Shown here one piece after another: positions 1 to 8,551 of a stretch of DNA of 64,000 bases. Position 1 is the first letter of the stretch. Every line of letters starts with the position of its first letter. The position numbers were made by a program, and so were the translations under genes. The stretch is from Kribbella jejuensis (GTDB lineage Bacteria; Actinomycetota; Actinomycetes; Propionibacteriales; Kribbellaceae), in assembly GCF_006715085.1 (NCBI RefSeq), contig NZ_VFMM01000001.1, forward strand, positions 2,170,001 to 2,234,000, in the 5' to 3' direction. Below the pieces are notes generated by a model, which ran no database searches, was not told where the DNA came from, and worked only from the letters and a program-made list of their open reading frames with translations.

Positions 1-677
1 AGCCGGTCGAGGCCCGGGCCCATCGCGAGCCCGGTCCAGCTCTCGTCCAGGCCGGCGAGCCGCAGTACGTGGGGCGCCGCGACCCCGCACTCGCCGATCT
101 CGATCCACTGGTCGTCGAGCAGTACGTCGATCTGCCGGCCGTGGATCGTGTACGGGTGTACGGCCGGGACGGTGCGGTACGTCTGCCCTGGCAGAACGGT
201 GTCGACCAGCCGGGCGATCATCTCCTCGAGCTCGGGTTCGCCCAGGGTGACGTTGCGGCTGAGCCGCCACAGGTCGAGCTGGTGCGGCGTACCGGTGTGC
301 TGCCAGTCGACCGAGTCCCGGCGGTAGCAGATGCCGGCACAGATCATCAGTACGTCGGACACGTCGGAGGCCGCCAGCTCGCGCAGCGCGGGCGGGATCA
401 TTGCCGACGTGTGACTTCGCAGTACCTCGGTGTCGGAGACGTAGCGCGTGTACCGCGCCTCGCGGGTGACGGCATCGGGCGCGTAGCCGAGGTTGTCGTA
501 GTTGTCGGCCAGCGACACGACGGGATGGTCGCGGCGGGTCCAGACCTCGGTGTAGGGCCAGGCCTTTTCGAGCGCGGTACGGATCGAGTCGACGACGAGC
601 TGGATCGCGTGCGGGCCCTGGGCCGGATCGCTCAGGTCGCGGAGCTTCAGGGCAGCGTGCAGTTCTTCAACAGACAT
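1..677 (-). CDS. srmL: PheS-related ligase of unknown substrate (SrmL-like), C-terminus outside window
   Basis: Translating the minus strand from the ATG at 677 gives 225 codons before the window edge, so the gene is truncated. The protein resembles the catalytic core of phenylalanyl-tRNA synthetase alpha: a motif-2-like stretch (CYRRDSVDWQHTGTPHQLD) and a motif-3-like end (GECGVAAPHVL ... GLAMGPGLDRL). It starts directly with the catalytic region and lacks the N-terminal tRNA-binding coiled coil of true PheS. A family of standalone PheS-related 'mystery ligases' (SrmL) is known in actinobacteria, and I assign this gene there. Its substrate is unknown. It may be an amino-acid ligase not acting on tRNA(Phe). 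It lies downstream of, and in the same direction as, the rplK-rplA genes, but is separated from them by a terminator. Confidence 0.75.
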   Translation of the reverse strand, partial: MSVEELHAALKLRDLSDPAQGPHAIQLVVDSIRTALEKAWPYTEVWTRRDHPVVSLADNYDNLGYAPDAVTREARYTRYVSDTEVLRSHTSAMIPPALRELAASDVSDVLMICAGICYRRDSVDWQHTGTPHQLDLWRLSRNVTLGEPELEEMIARLVDTVLPGQTYRTVPAVHPYTIHGRQIDVLLDDQWIEIGECGVAAPHVLRLAGLDESWTGLAMGPGLDR

Positions 678-850
678 GAGTGCTTCTCCAAGATGACGGT
701 CTCGACGGGGGATCCACCCCGGTCGGCCACGGTCACCTCAGGAGAGAGCGCAGCAGCAGCCCACCCCGTCGGCACCGTCGTGCCGGCCGGGGCGCAGAAA
801 TCGCCGCCCGTACTGCGTCATACCGCCAACTGTACCTGGTGCAACAGAAA

Positions 851-875
851 TGCCCCCGGGAATATCCCGGGGGCA
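851..875 (-). terminator. Rho-independent-type terminator after rplA
   Basis: A perfect 11-bp stem (TGCCCCCGGGA / TCCCGGGGGCA) with a 3-nt loop. On the minus strand it is followed by a T-rich stretch (TTTCTGTT). It lies 21 bp downstream of the rplA stop. Confidence 0.8.
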
Positions 876-896
876 ATCTGGTGCTGACGGTGAGGC

Positions 897-1619
897 TCAG
901 GCCTCGACCGGCTCCTCGGTGAGGTTGCGGGTCAGGTTGGGGTCAACCTGGACACCCGGACCCATCGTGGTCGAGAAGACCGTCTTCTTGATGTAGCGGC
1001 CCTTCGAGCTGGCCGGCTTCAACCGCAGGATCTCCTCGAGCGCGGCGCTGTAGTTCTCCACCAGCTGGGCCTCGTCGAACGACGCCTTGCCGATGATGAA
1101 GTGCAGGTTCGCGTGCCGGTCGACCCGGAACTCGATCTTGCCGCCCTTGATGTCGGTGACAGCCTTCGTGACGTCCGGGGTGACGGTGCCGGTCTTCGGG
1201 TTCGGCATCAGACCACGCGGGCCGAGGACGCGACCGAGACGGCCGACCTTGCCCATCAGGTCAGGGGTGGCGACGACGGCGTCGAAGTCCAGCCAGCCGT
1301 CGGTCACCTTCTTGATCATGTCGTCGTCGCCGACGAAGTCGGCGCCCGCCGCCTTGGCCTGCTCGGCCTTCTCACCGGTGGCGAAGACGAGGACCCGTGC
1401 CGTCTTGCCGGTACCGTGCGGAAGGTTGACGGTGCCACGCACCATCTGGTCGGCCTTGCGCGGGTCGACCCCGAGACGCATCGCCACGTCCACGGTGGAG
1501 TTGAACTTCTTGCTGCCGGCGGCCTCCTTGGCCAGCCGGACCGCCTCGAGCGGCGTGTAGAGGTGATCGAAGTCGATCTTCTCCGCCGCGGCGCGGTATG
1601 CCTTGCTGCGCTGTGCCAT
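897..1619 (-). CDS. rplA: 50S ribosomal protein L1
   Basis: A 240-residue protein of normal length for L1. L1 binds 23S rRNA at the L1 stalk and in many bacteria also represses its own L11-L1 mRNA. The start [16 protein letters not shown] and the core [18 protein letters not shown] are classic L1 signatures. It lies 76 bp downstream of rplK on the same strand and is followed by a strong hairpin terminator, so rplK-rplA probably form the end of the secE-nusG-rplK-rplA transcription unit. Confidence 0.98.
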   Translation of the reverse strand: MAQRSKAYRAAAEKIDFDHLYTPLEAVRLAKEAAGSKKFNSTVDVAMRLGVDPRKADQMVRGTVNLPHGTGKTARVLVFATGEKAEQAKAAGADFVGDDDMIKKVTDGWLDFDAVVATPDLMGKVGRLGRVLGPRGLMPNPKTGTVTPDVTKAVTDIKGGKIEFRVDRHANLHFIIGKASFDEAQLVENYSAALEEILRLKPASSKGRYIKKTVFSTTMGPGVQVDPNLTRNLTEEPVEA

Positions 1620-1695
1620 TACTGCTGTTCCTCTCTGGGGTGTGGTCTCCGGGCGGCACTACGCCCTGCCACTACTACGTGAAGTTGGGGTGCGA

Positions 1696-2127
1696 TCAGC
1701 CGTCGATGGTGACGCCCATGGAGCGCGCCGTACCCTCGATGATCTTCATCGCCGCGTCGATGTCCCGGGCGTTCAGGTCCGGCATCTTGGTGGTGGCGAT
1801 CTCGCGGACCTGGTCCTTGGTGATCTTGCCGACCTTGTCGCGCTGCGGAACGGCGGAGCCCTTCTGCAGGCCAGCGGCCTTCTTGATCATCTCCGGCGCC
1901 GGCGGCGTCTTGGTGACGAAGGTGAAGGAGCGGTCTTCGTAGATCGTGATCTCGACCGGCACCACGTTGCCGCGCATGGATTCGGTCTGGGCGTTGTACG
2001 CCTTGCAGAACTCCATGATGTTGACGCCGTGCGGACCGAGCGCGGTACCGACCGGCGGGGCCGGCGTCGCGGCACCGGCCTGGAGCTGCACCTTGACCAG
2101 TGCAGCGATCTTCTTCTTGGGAGGCAT
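1696..2127 (-). CDS. rplK: 50S ribosomal protein L11
   Basis: A 143-residue protein. The start [20 protein letters not shown], the proline-rich [20 protein letters not shown] segment and the C-terminal rRNA-binding region ([12 protein letters not shown]) are typical of L11. L11 forms the base of the GTPase-associated stalk, needed for factor binding and stringent-response sensing. Its start codon lies 12 bp after the nusG stop, so the two are co-transcribed. Confidence 0.98.
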   Translation of the reverse strand: MPPKKKIAALVKVQLQAGAATPAPPVGTALGPHGVNIMEFCKAYNAQTESMRGNVVPVEITIYEDRSFTFVTKTPPAPEMIKKAAGLQKGSAVPQRDKVGKITKDQVREIATTKMPDLNARDIDAAMKIIEGTARSMGVTIDG

Positions 2128-2139
2128 TCTGTCGGGTCC

Positions 2140-3312
2140 TTAGACTTTCTGGATCTGGTTGAAGCTGAGTTCCACCGGGGTCTCCCGGCCGAAGATCTCC
2201 ACCAGGGCCTTGATCCGCTGGGCCTCGGCATTGATCTCCGTGACTGTGGCGTGCAGGGTCGCGAACGGCCCGTCGACCACCATGACCGAGTCACCGACAC
2301 CGAAGTCGGCGACCTCGACCTTCTTCTTGGCCGCGGTCTTGGCGGGTGCGGCGCCGGCTTCGGCTGCCGCCGCCTCGGCCGCCGCCACGACGGCCGGAGC
2401 GAGCATCTTCTCCACCTCTTCGAGGCTGAGCGGGACCGGCTTCTGGCTGTTGCCGACGAAACCGGTCACCGACGGCGTGTGCCGCACGGTCGACCAGGAC
2501 TCGTCGGTCAGATCCATCCGGACCAGCACGTAGCCCGGCAGCACCGTACGCTTCACCATCCGGCGCTGCCCGTTCTTGATCTCGGCGACCTCCTCGGTCG
2601 GCACGATGATCTCGAAGATGTAGTCCTCCATGTTCAGGGAGTTGATCCGGTTCTCCAGGTTGCCCTTGACCCGGTTCTCCATCCCTGAGTACGTGTGCAC
2701 GACGTACCAGTCGCCGAACTGCGAACGCAGCCGGGCGCGCAGCTCCTCGAGCGGGTCACCCGGTTCCTCGGGCTCCGGCTCTTCCTCGTCCTCGGCACTG
2801 TCCTCGTCGGCGCTGTCGTCCGCGCTGTCCTCGTCGGTGCTGTCGTCCGCGCCGGCGCTGGAGAAGACGACCTCGTCCGGCGCGGCGGCCGGCTCGGTGG
2901 TGGTCTCCGGCGCGGTCTCGGCGGTCTCCGCGGCGAGCTCCTCGGTGGCGTCCTCGACGTCGCCGGCGGTCACCACCTCGGCGTCCTCGCCCGCGGCCTC
3001 GTCGGCCGCCGGGACCACCACGACCGGCTCGTCGTCGGAGGTGTCCGCGTCCGGCTTCGGCGTCTCCGCCTCGTCGTCGGCGGAGTACTCGTCCTCTTCG
3101 TCGACCGCGTCGTCTTCCTCGTCGCCCTCGTCCTCGTCGTCGAGGTCCGCGAACGGGTCGTCGTCATCCTCGTCCGCAGCGAACAGGTCGTCGTCGTCGT
3201 CGGTGTCGGTCTCGTCGAAGTCGAGATCGAGGTCGTCGGAGTCGGATACGTCGAACTCGTCCTCGTAGTCGAGGACCTCGTCGTCGCGCTCGGACACGTC
3301 GTACTCCGTCAT
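2140..3312 (-). CDS. nusG: Transcription termination/antitermination protein NusG with long acidic N-terminal extension
   Basis: The C-terminal ~210 residues are a normal NusG: NGN domain ([20 protein letters not shown] ... [24 protein letters not shown]) and KOW domain ([21 protein letters not shown]). NusG binds RNA polymerase and couples it to Rho or the ribosome. I chose the ATG at 3312 ([13 protein letters not shown]), giving 390 residues; a longer in-frame reading to 3726 would run through secE and tRNA-Trp and is rejected. About the first 190 residues are almost entirely Asp, Glu, Ser, Thr and Ala, low complexity and probably disordered. Such extensions occur in actinobacterial NusG, but this one is long. 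secE lies 89 bp upstream. Confidence 0.96.
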   Translation of the reverse strand: MTEYDVSERDDEVLDYEDEFDVSDSDDLDLDFDETDTDDDDDLFAADEDDDDPFADLDDEDEGDEEDDAVDEEDEYSADDEAETPKPDADTSDDEPVVVVPAADEAAGEDAEVVTAGDVEDATEELAAETAETAPETTTEPAAAPDEVVFSSAGADDSTDEDSADDSADEDSAEDEEEPEPEEPGDPLEELRARLRSQFGDWYVVHTYSGMENRVKGNLENRINSLNMEDYIFEIIVPTEEVAEIKNGQRRMVKRTVLPGYVLVRMDLTDESWSTVRHTPSVTGFVGNSQKPVPLSLEEVEKMLAPAVVAAAEAAAAEAGAAPAKTAAKKKVEVADFGVGDSVMVVDGPFATLHATVTEINAEAQRIKALVEIFGRETPVELSFNQIQKV

Positions 3313-3401
3313 CTGTGGTTCGGGGTCTTGTCTGCTTCGGATCAGGCTCTGCTTCGGGTCGAGCCCGGGACCTACAGGAGGTCGGTCGTTTCGGGTGTTC
3401 C

Positions 3402-3644
3402 TCAGCCGAAGATCTTGAACATCGCCCAACCGAAGGCGAGGTCGAGGACCGAGACGATCGCGATCACGAACACCACGAAGGTCAGCACGACCACGAAGTA
3501 GGTGGACAGCTGCTTGCGCGTCGGCCAGACGACCTTGCGGAGCTCGGCCACCACCTGCCGGTAGAAGCGCAGCAGGCCCCTGCCCTGCTTGCCCTCGGCG
3601 GGCTTGCCGGCGCCGGACGGTGCCGGGGTGCGCGTCTCCGTCAC
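3402..3644 (-). CDS. secE: Preprotein translocase subunit SecE
   Basis: An 80-residue protein with the single-span SecE architecture of actinobacteria: a basic amphipathic stretch ([20 protein letters not shown]) followed by one hydrophobic transmembrane helix (about residues 49-72). SecE clamps SecY in the SecYEG translocon. It sits between tRNA-Trp and nusG, the conserved actinobacterial order. A 9-bp hairpin (3671-3693) lies between it and the tRNA; it has no T-run and is more likely a processing or spacer structure than a terminator. Confidence 0.97.
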   Translation of the reverse strand: MTETRTPAPSGAGKPAEGKQGRGLLRFYRQVVAELRKVVWPTRKQLSTYFVVVLTFVVFVIAIVSVLDLAFGWAMFKIFG

Positions 3645-3699
3645 GACCTACCTCTTTCGCTAGCGGCGGCCTGACCGGCCCTGCGCCGGTCAGGATTTG

Positions 3700-3772
3700 C
3701 AGGGCACGAGGGACTTGAACCCCCAACCTTCGGTTTTGGAGACCGATGCTCTGCCAGTTGAGCTAGTGCCCT
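3700..3772 (-). tRNA. trpT: tRNA-Trp (CCA)
   Basis: The minus strand folds as a cloverleaf: acceptor AGGGCAC/GTGCCCT, anticodon loop CTCCAAA with anticodon CCA, and T-loop TTCAAGT. The 3' CCA is not encoded (CAA follows the discriminator). It lies directly upstream of secE, as in many actinobacteria. Confidence 0.96.
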
Positions 3773-4140
3773 CTGCAATCCATCCGGACGCCGCGTCGGA
3801 CCTGATCTCGGGCATGCCGGATCAGGGCCATCAACGCCCGGACTAGAGAAGTGTACGGGGTTCGAGCCACCTGGTCGAACTGAGGCCCTTACCCGTACGA
3901 CCCCGGAGCCGGGCGCCGCACCGCGGACAGAACCATACAGCCTCCACCACCTGCCAACGGACCACACCCCCTTGGTGTTCCCGGACTCCCAGCACTCATC
4001 AAGCTCGCCTGGGTACACGCCCTCACGCTCAGGACCCGCCACCCACACCTTCCGACGGGGGGCTTGGTGAGTGCCGGGCGTCCGCATCACCTGGTGGATA
4101 CCGGGTGGGACCCGGTGCGCGGTGCTGCCAGGATGGGCGC
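3773..4140. other. Gene-free divergent intergenic region
   Basis: This 368-bp stretch separates minus-strand tRNA-Trp from the plus-strand aminotransferase. It holds the candidate tRNA-Trp promoter and one copy (4058-4073) of the short element GGGGGCTTGGTGAGTG that recurs at 5403-5418. No convincing gene is seen. Confidence 0.6.
3850..3879 (-). promoter_or_regulatory. Candidate promoter of the tRNA-Trp/secE unit
   Basis: On the minus strand TTCGAC and TACACT are spaced 18 bp apart, about 78 bp upstream of the tRNA-Trp 5' end. The match to sigma-70 consensus is partial, so this is a prediction only. Confidence 0.4.
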
Positions 4141-5334
4141 ATGGGTTCCAGGATCTCGGCGCGGATCGGCGCCATCAGTGAATCGGCGACGCTGGCGGTG
4201 GACAGCAAGGCGAAGGCGCTCAAGGCGGCCGGGCGCCCGGTGATCGGGTTCGGCGCGGGCGAGCCGGACTTCCCGACGCCGGACTACATCGTCGAGGCCG
4301 CGGTCGCGGCGGCCCGGGATCCGAAGAACCACCGGTACAGCCCGGCCGGCGGCTTGCCCGAGCTGAAGCAGGCGATCGCGGACAAGACCAAGCGCGACTC
4401 CGGGTACGAGATCGAGGCGTCCCAGGTGCTCGTCACGAACGGCGGCAAGCACGCGGTGTACAACACGTTCGCGACGCTCCTCGACCCGGGTGACGAGGTG
4501 CTGCTGCCCGCGCCGTACTGGACGACCTACCCGGAGACGATCCGCCTGGCCGGCGGCGTACCGGTCGAGGTGCTCGCCGACGAGACCCAGAACTACAGCG
4601 TCACGGTCGAGCAGCTCGAGGCGGCCCGGACCCCGCGGACCAAGGCCTTGCTGTTCTGCTCGCCGTCCAACCCGACCGGCGCGGTCGACAGCCCGGAGGC
4701 CGTGGCGGCGATCGGACGCTGGGCGCTCGAGCACGACCTGTGGGTGGTCACCGACGAGATCTACGAGCACCTGACGTACGGCGACGCCCGCGCGACGTCG
4801 ATCCCGGTCGCCGTACCGGAGCTCGCGGACAAGACCGTCGTACTCAACGGTGTCGCGAAGACGTACGCGATGACCGGCTGGCGGGTCGGCTGGATGATCG
4901 GTCCGAAGGACGTCATCAAGGCCGCCACCAACCTGCAGTCGCACCAGACCTCGAACGTCTGCAACATCGCCCAGCGGGCCGCACTCGCGGCGGTGTCCGG
5001 TGACCTGACCGCGGTCGACGCGATGAAGGTCGCGTTCGACCGGCGCCGGCGGACCATGGTCCGGATGCTCAATGAGATTCCCGGCATCGACTGCCCGGAG
5101 CCGACCGGTGCGTTCTACGCGTACCCGTCGGTCAAGGGAGTCCTCGGCAAGGAGATCGCCGGCCGGACTCCGACCTCGTCGTCGGAGTTGGCGGACCTGA
5201 TCCTGGACGAGGCGGAGGTGGCAGTCGTACCCGGCGAGGCGTTCGGCGCACCGGGATACCTGCGCCTGTCCTACGCACTCGGCGACGACGACCTCGTCGA
5301 AGGCCTCGGCCGGATCGCCAAGCTGTTGAGCTGA
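4141..5334 (+). CDS. Pyridoxal-phosphate aspartate-type aminotransferase
   Basis: A class I aminotransferase of 397 residues from the ATG at 4141 ([20 protein letters not shown]). Family marks: [13 protein letters not shown] near the start, [22 protein letters not shown] and the PLP-lysine region [18 protein letters not shown]. It probably transfers amino groups between aspartate or a related amino acid and 2-oxoglutarate in the cytosol. An upstream in-frame ATG at 4105 would add 12 residues with no family support. The gene next to trpT-secE-nusG is commonly such an aminotransferase in this lineage. Confidence 0.93.
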   Translation: MGSRISARIGAISESATLAVDSKAKALKAAGRPVIGFGAGEPDFPTPDYIVEAAVAAARDPKNHRYSPAGGLPELKQAIADKTKRDSGYEIEASQVLVTNGGKHAVYNTFATLLDPGDEVLLPAPYWTTYPETIRLAGGVPVEVLADETQNYSVTVEQLEAARTPRTKALLFCSPSNPTGAVDSPEAVAAIGRWALEHDLWVVTDEIYEHLTYGDARATSIPVAVPELADKTVVLNGVAKTYAMTGWRVGWMIGPKDVIKAATNLQSHQTSNVCNIAQRAALAAVSGDLTAVDAMKVAFDRRRRTMVRMLNEIPGIDCPEPTGAFYAYPSVKGVLGKEIAGRTPTSSSELADLILDEAEVAVVPGEAFGAPGYLRLSYALGDDDLVEGLGRIAKLLS

Positions 5335-5347
5335 CGATGGACGCCGG

Positions 5348-5419
5348 CCACTCACCAACCCCGCTCCGGGCGCCGAGCCCACGCTCGGGGCTGCCGTGCT
5401 CCGGGGGCTTGGTGAGTGG
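5348..5419. repeat. Intergenic inverted repeat, related to an element at 4058-4073
   Basis: Arms CCACTCACCAA (5348-5358) and TTGGTGAGTGG (5409-5419) are perfect 11-bp complements flanking a GC-rich centre that can form smaller hairpins. The right arm lies within GGGGGCTTGGTGAGTG (5403-5418), which also occurs at 4058-4073, so the aminotransferase gene is bracketed by copies. It may act as a terminator or a small dispersed repeat. Confidence 0.55.
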
Positions 5420-5473
5420 CTCAGGTCCGCGGCCGATTTCTCGCCCGGCGCTGTGCGTCGGTAACCTTCGGTA

Positions 5474-6508
5474 ATGACGCAGCGGGATCTGCGGGTGCTG
5501 CCGAAAACACACCTGCATCTGCACTTCTCCGGGTCGATGCGGCACCTGACGCTCGTCGAGCTGGCCGACAAGCACGGCGTCCGGCTGCCGGACGCGCTGC
5601 GGACCGAGTGGCCACCCGACCTGTCCGCCGCGGACGAACGCGGCTGGTTCCGGTTCCAGCGGCTGTACGACATCGCCCGCTCGGTGCTGCGCACGGAGGA
5701 CGACGTACGCCGCCTGGTCCGCGAGGCCGCCGAGGACGACCGTGCCGACGGCTCCCGCTGGCTGGAGATCCAGGTCGACCCGTCCGGGTACGCGAACCGC
5801 TTCCACGGCATCACCGAGTTCACCGACCTGGTCCTCGACGCCGCCCGGGACGCTTCCGCGTCGACCGGCATCGACGTACAGGTGATCATCGCCGCGAACC
5901 GCACCCGCCACCCCCTCGACGCCCGCACCCTGGCCCGCCTCGCCACGCAGTACGTCGGCCGCGGCGTCGTCGGCTTCGGCCTCTCGAACGACGAACGCCG
6001 CGGCACCACCTCCGAGTTCGCCGCAGCCTTCCGCATCGCCCGCAACGCCGGCCTGCTGGCGGACCCCCACGGCGGCGAACTCTGCGGCCCCGCCACCGTC
6101 CGCACCTGCCTGGACGAACTAGGCGCCGGCCGCATCGGCCACGGCGTCCGCGTCGTAGAGGACCCGGACCTCCTGAAACGCGTGGTAGACGCCCAGATAG
6201 CCCTCGAAGTCTGCCCCGCCTCCAACGTCTCCCTAGGCGTCTACCGCCGCCCCGAAGACGTCCCCCTCCGCCAACTCTACGAAGCCGGCGCCCGCATAGC
6301 CCTAGGCGCCGACGACCCCCTCCTCTTCGGCTCCCGCCTGGCCGAGCAATACGAAACCGCCCGCACCGTCCACAACTTCACCGACCCAGAACTGGCCGAC
6401 CTCGCCCGCTCCTCGGTCCTGGCCTCCACCGCCCCACCCGAAACCCAAAAATCCCTCCTCACCGAAATAGACGAATGGCTAGGCACCCCCGCCGCCGTAC
6501 CAGCCTGA
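5474..6508 (+). CDS. add: Adenosine deaminase family protein
   Basis: A 344-residue protein of the adenosine/adenine deaminase family, which hydrolyses adenosine to inosine using a metal ion. Visible marks: THLHLHFSGSM near residue 13 (metal-binding HxH), GFGLSNDERRG, DPHGGELCGP (catalytic His-Gly-Glu region), RIGHGVRV, EVCPASNVSLGVY and LGADDPLLFG (metal-binding Asp). The last third of the gene has a very C-rich, G-poor coding strand with ATA and CTA codons unlike the first part. Deamination of adenosine rather than adenine is inferred from the family only. Confidence 0.9.
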   Translation: MTQRDLRVLPKTHLHLHFSGSMRHLTLVELADKHGVRLPDALRTEWPPDLSAADERGWFRFQRLYDIARSVLRTEDDVRRLVREAAEDDRADGSRWLEIQVDPSGYANRFHGITEFTDLVLDAARDASASTGIDVQVIIAANRTRHPLDARTLARLATQYVGRGVVGFGLSNDERRGTTSEFAAAFRIARNAGLLADPHGGELCGPATVRTCLDELGAGRIGHGVRVVEDPDLLKRVVDAQIALEVCPASNVSLGVYRRPEDVPLRQLYEAGARIALGADDPLLFGSRLAEQYETARTVHNFTDPELADLARSSVLASTAPPETQKSLLTEIDEWLGTPAAVPA

Positions 6509-6609
6509 CCACCGCCTGACGGCTTCTGCATGTAACTCACCCCCTGTCGCCGCCCGTTCCGCTGTTGCCAGCATTGCCAGGTCAACGGACAGCGGAGGCA
6601 GCGTCACCG

Positions 6610-7659
6610 ATGGTGAGGGGAGATGGCCCAGTGGAGGGACTGGCGGGGAAACGCGTGCTCGTGACAGGCGCCGACGGGTTCATCGGGAGCCACTTGGTCG
6701 AGCGACTGCTGGACGAAGGCGCCGAAGTACGAGCACTCTGCGTCTACAACTCCAACGGCTCCTTCGGCTGGCTCGACGATCAGCATCTGCGGGGTCCGAC
6801 CACGATCGAACGGCGGCTCGGCGACATTCGCGACGCACGGCTGATTCGGGAGCTCGTCAGCGGCGTCGACATCGTCTTTCATCTGGCTGCACTCATCGCG
6901 ATCCCGTACAGCTACGAAGCACCGGCCTCGTATGTCGAAACCAATGTGCTGGGCACGATGAACGTCCTGGACGCCGCGAGAGACTGCGACGACGTCCGTG
7001 TCGTCAACACGTCCACCAGCGAGGTCTACGGCACGCCTGAATCCGTACCGATCGACGTCGGCCACCGGCTGCACGCTCAGTCACCCTACGCGGCAACGAA
7101 GATTGCCGCCGACCAACTGTGTCAGTCCTATGCCTGTGCCTTCGGACTCGACGTCGTGACTCTGCGGCCCTTCAACACCTTCGGCCCGCGGCAGTCCACC
7201 AGGGCGGTGATACCCGCGATCCTGCGGCAACTGCTCGCCGGCCACGATCGGATCAAGCTCGGCAACCTTGCTCCCCGACGTGATTTCACCTATGTCTCCG
7301 ACACGGTGGACGGCTTCATCAGGCTTGCGGTCGCCGACGTGCCGACCGGTACCGTCGTGCAACTCGGCACCGGACACGCCGTCTCGATCGGAGAACTGTT
7401 CGACCACTGCGCCGAGATCGTGGGGAGCACGGCGACCGCCGTCATCGATCCGGTCCGGATGCGCCCGGACGCCAGCGAGGTCACCGTTCTGCTGTCGGAT
7501 CCGCAGCAGGCCGACACTGTCCTGGGCTGGCGGCCGAAGGTCTCGCTCACAGAGGGAATCACGCGTACGGCAACCTGGCTCGCGACCCGGAGCGATCAGC
7601 ACCTCCGGGGGCATGCAATTGGCCCCCTTGCCCCCGACGAGAAGCGTTTCATAGGATGA
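6610..7659 (+). CDS. legB: NAD-dependent sugar-nucleotide 4,6-dehydratase, LegB-like
   Basis: An extended short-chain dehydrogenase of 349 residues from the ATG at 6610 (other in-frame starts at 6565 and 6631). It has the Rossmann motif VLVTGADGFIGSHLVE, the catalytic SPYAATKIAADQL (YxxxK) and TSTSEVYGTPE. The stretch VYNSNGSFGWLDD matches the YNSxxSxGWLD segment typical of LegB, which forms the 4-keto-6-deoxy intermediate from GDP-GlcNAc in legionaminic-acid biosynthesis. LegC-, LegG-, PtmE- and NeuD-like genes lie at 15-30 kb. The stop codon lies inside a palindromic operator (7646-7662) that precedes the IclR gene. Confidence 0.82.
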   Translation: MVRGDGPVEGLAGKRVLVTGADGFIGSHLVERLLDEGAEVRALCVYNSNGSFGWLDDQHLRGPTTIERRLGDIRDARLIRELVSGVDIVFHLAALIAIPYSYEAPASYVETNVLGTMNVLDAARDCDDVRVVNTSTSEVYGTPESVPIDVGHRLHAQSPYAATKIAADQLCQSYACAFGLDVVTLRPFNTFGPRQSTRAVIPAILRQLLAGHDRIKLGNLAPRRDFTYVSDTVDGFIRLAVADVPTGTVVQLGTGHAVSIGELFDHCAEIVGSTATAVIDPVRMRPDASEVTVLLSDPQQADTVLGWRPKVSLTEGITRTATWLATRSDQHLRGHAIGPLAPDEKRFIG

Positions 7660-7662
7660 AAC
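7646..7662. promoter_or_regulatory. Palindromic operator upstream of the IclR gene
   Basis: GTTTCATAGGATGAAAC: two perfect 7-bp arms around a 3-bp centre, 47 bp upstream of the IclR-family start. A near copy lies at 11352-11368. The half-site ATGAAAC also makes up the cluster's TGAAA-N6-TTTCA sites, so autoregulation by the IclR protein is likely. Confidence 0.7.
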
Positions 7663-7708
7663 CTGGAATCTAATTCACGTCGAGGCTCTCGGCGTCTCGT
7701 ACACAGAG

Positions 7709-8527
7709 GTGAGTCCACTGGCATCGCCAACGCGCACTGGATCGACAGCCAAGCCCGAGGACGAAACAAGGGAGTACGGGGTTCGTGCCATCGAGCGTGT
7801 CTGTGCGGTCCTGAATCTGCTCCAGGAGTCCGTCGACGGCGTGACGTTGAAGGAGGTCGCGGACGCCGCAGAGCTGCCCAAGTCGTCGGCGTTCCGCTAT
7901 CTCTGGACGCTCGAGAAACACCGCTACGTGGAACGCGACCTGGACAGCGGCCTGTTCCGTATCGGTCTGGGGTTCCTCGGAATGCAGTCGCGGCATCTGG
8001 AGGTCCTTCGTGAACGGGTCCGTCCGTCGCTCGAGAGGCTTCGCGACACCCTCGACGAGACAACCAACCTGGGTGTCCTCGACGGTCACCACGTCATCTA
8101 CCTCGAGATCATCGAAAGCCGCCGCAGTGTGCGGTTGGCGGCCAGCCGAGGCAGCCATGACGCACTGCACTCCACGGCACTGGGCAAGGCGATCGCCGCC
8201 CACCTGCCAGAATCTCGGGTACGCGAGTTACTGGAGCAGGTCGGCATGCCACGCCGGACGGCTGACACCATCACCGATGTCGACGACTACATCGCGGAAT
8301 TGGCGAAGGTGCGGCGTCTGGGGTACGCCGTCGACAATCGCGAGAACGAACCCGACGGCCGCTGTGTGGCTGTCCCGATCCTCGGCACCCGGCTGCCGGC
8401 CGCGATCAGCGTCAGCGCGCCCGAAGCTCGCTTCCCGATGCGAGACGTCGAGAAGACCGCCCAAACGCTCATCGAAGTAGCTGAACAGATCACGCTGACT
8501 CCGCTGCCCATGGACGAACCGCAGTAG
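7709..8527 (+). CDS. IclR-family transcriptional regulator
   Basis: A 272-residue protein with an N-terminal winged helix (AIERVCAVLNLLQESVDGVTLKEVA ... YLWTLEKHRYVERD) and a C-terminal IclR effector domain (LRDTLDETTNLGVLDGHHVIYLE; HSTALGKAIAAHLPE; DNRENEPDGRCVAVPI). IclR proteins are dimeric ligand-sensing repressors or activators, often of catabolic operons, and many bind palindromes built from TGAAA/TTTCA-type half-sites. Exactly such palindromes lie upstream of this gene and of seven neighbouring genes or operons, so it is the best candidate local regulator. The GTG start at 7709 has no strong ribosome-binding site. Confidence 0.92.
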   Translation: MSPLASPTRTGSTAKPEDETREYGVRAIERVCAVLNLLQESVDGVTLKEVADAAELPKSSAFRYLWTLEKHRYVERDLDSGLFRIGLGFLGMQSRHLEVLRERVRPSLERLRDTLDETTNLGVLDGHHVIYLEIIESRRSVRLAASRGSHDALHSTALGKAIAAHLPESRVRELLEQVGMPRRTADTITDVDDYIAELAKVRRLGYAVDNRENEPDGRCVAVPILGTRLPAAISVSAPEARFPMRDVEKTAQTLIEVAEQITLTPLPMDEPQ

Positions 8528-8551
8528 CCGTCCGAGTGAGCCGGTGATGCC

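Noticed and set aside
3671..3693. Terminator between tRNA-Trp and secE
   Set aside because: A 9-bp hairpin is present but no T-run follows on the minus strand, and co-transcription of these genes is usual.
3313..3726. N-terminal extension of NusG through secE and tRNA-Trp
   Set aside because: It overlaps well-supported genes; the ATG at 3312 begins a natural acidic protein.
4087..6225. 712-codon open frame on the minus strand, antisense to the aminotransferase and deaminase
   Set aside because: Composition is Arg/Ala/Ser-rich with no family marks, and both plus-strand genes carry clear enzyme motifs. Long antisense frames are expected at this GC content.
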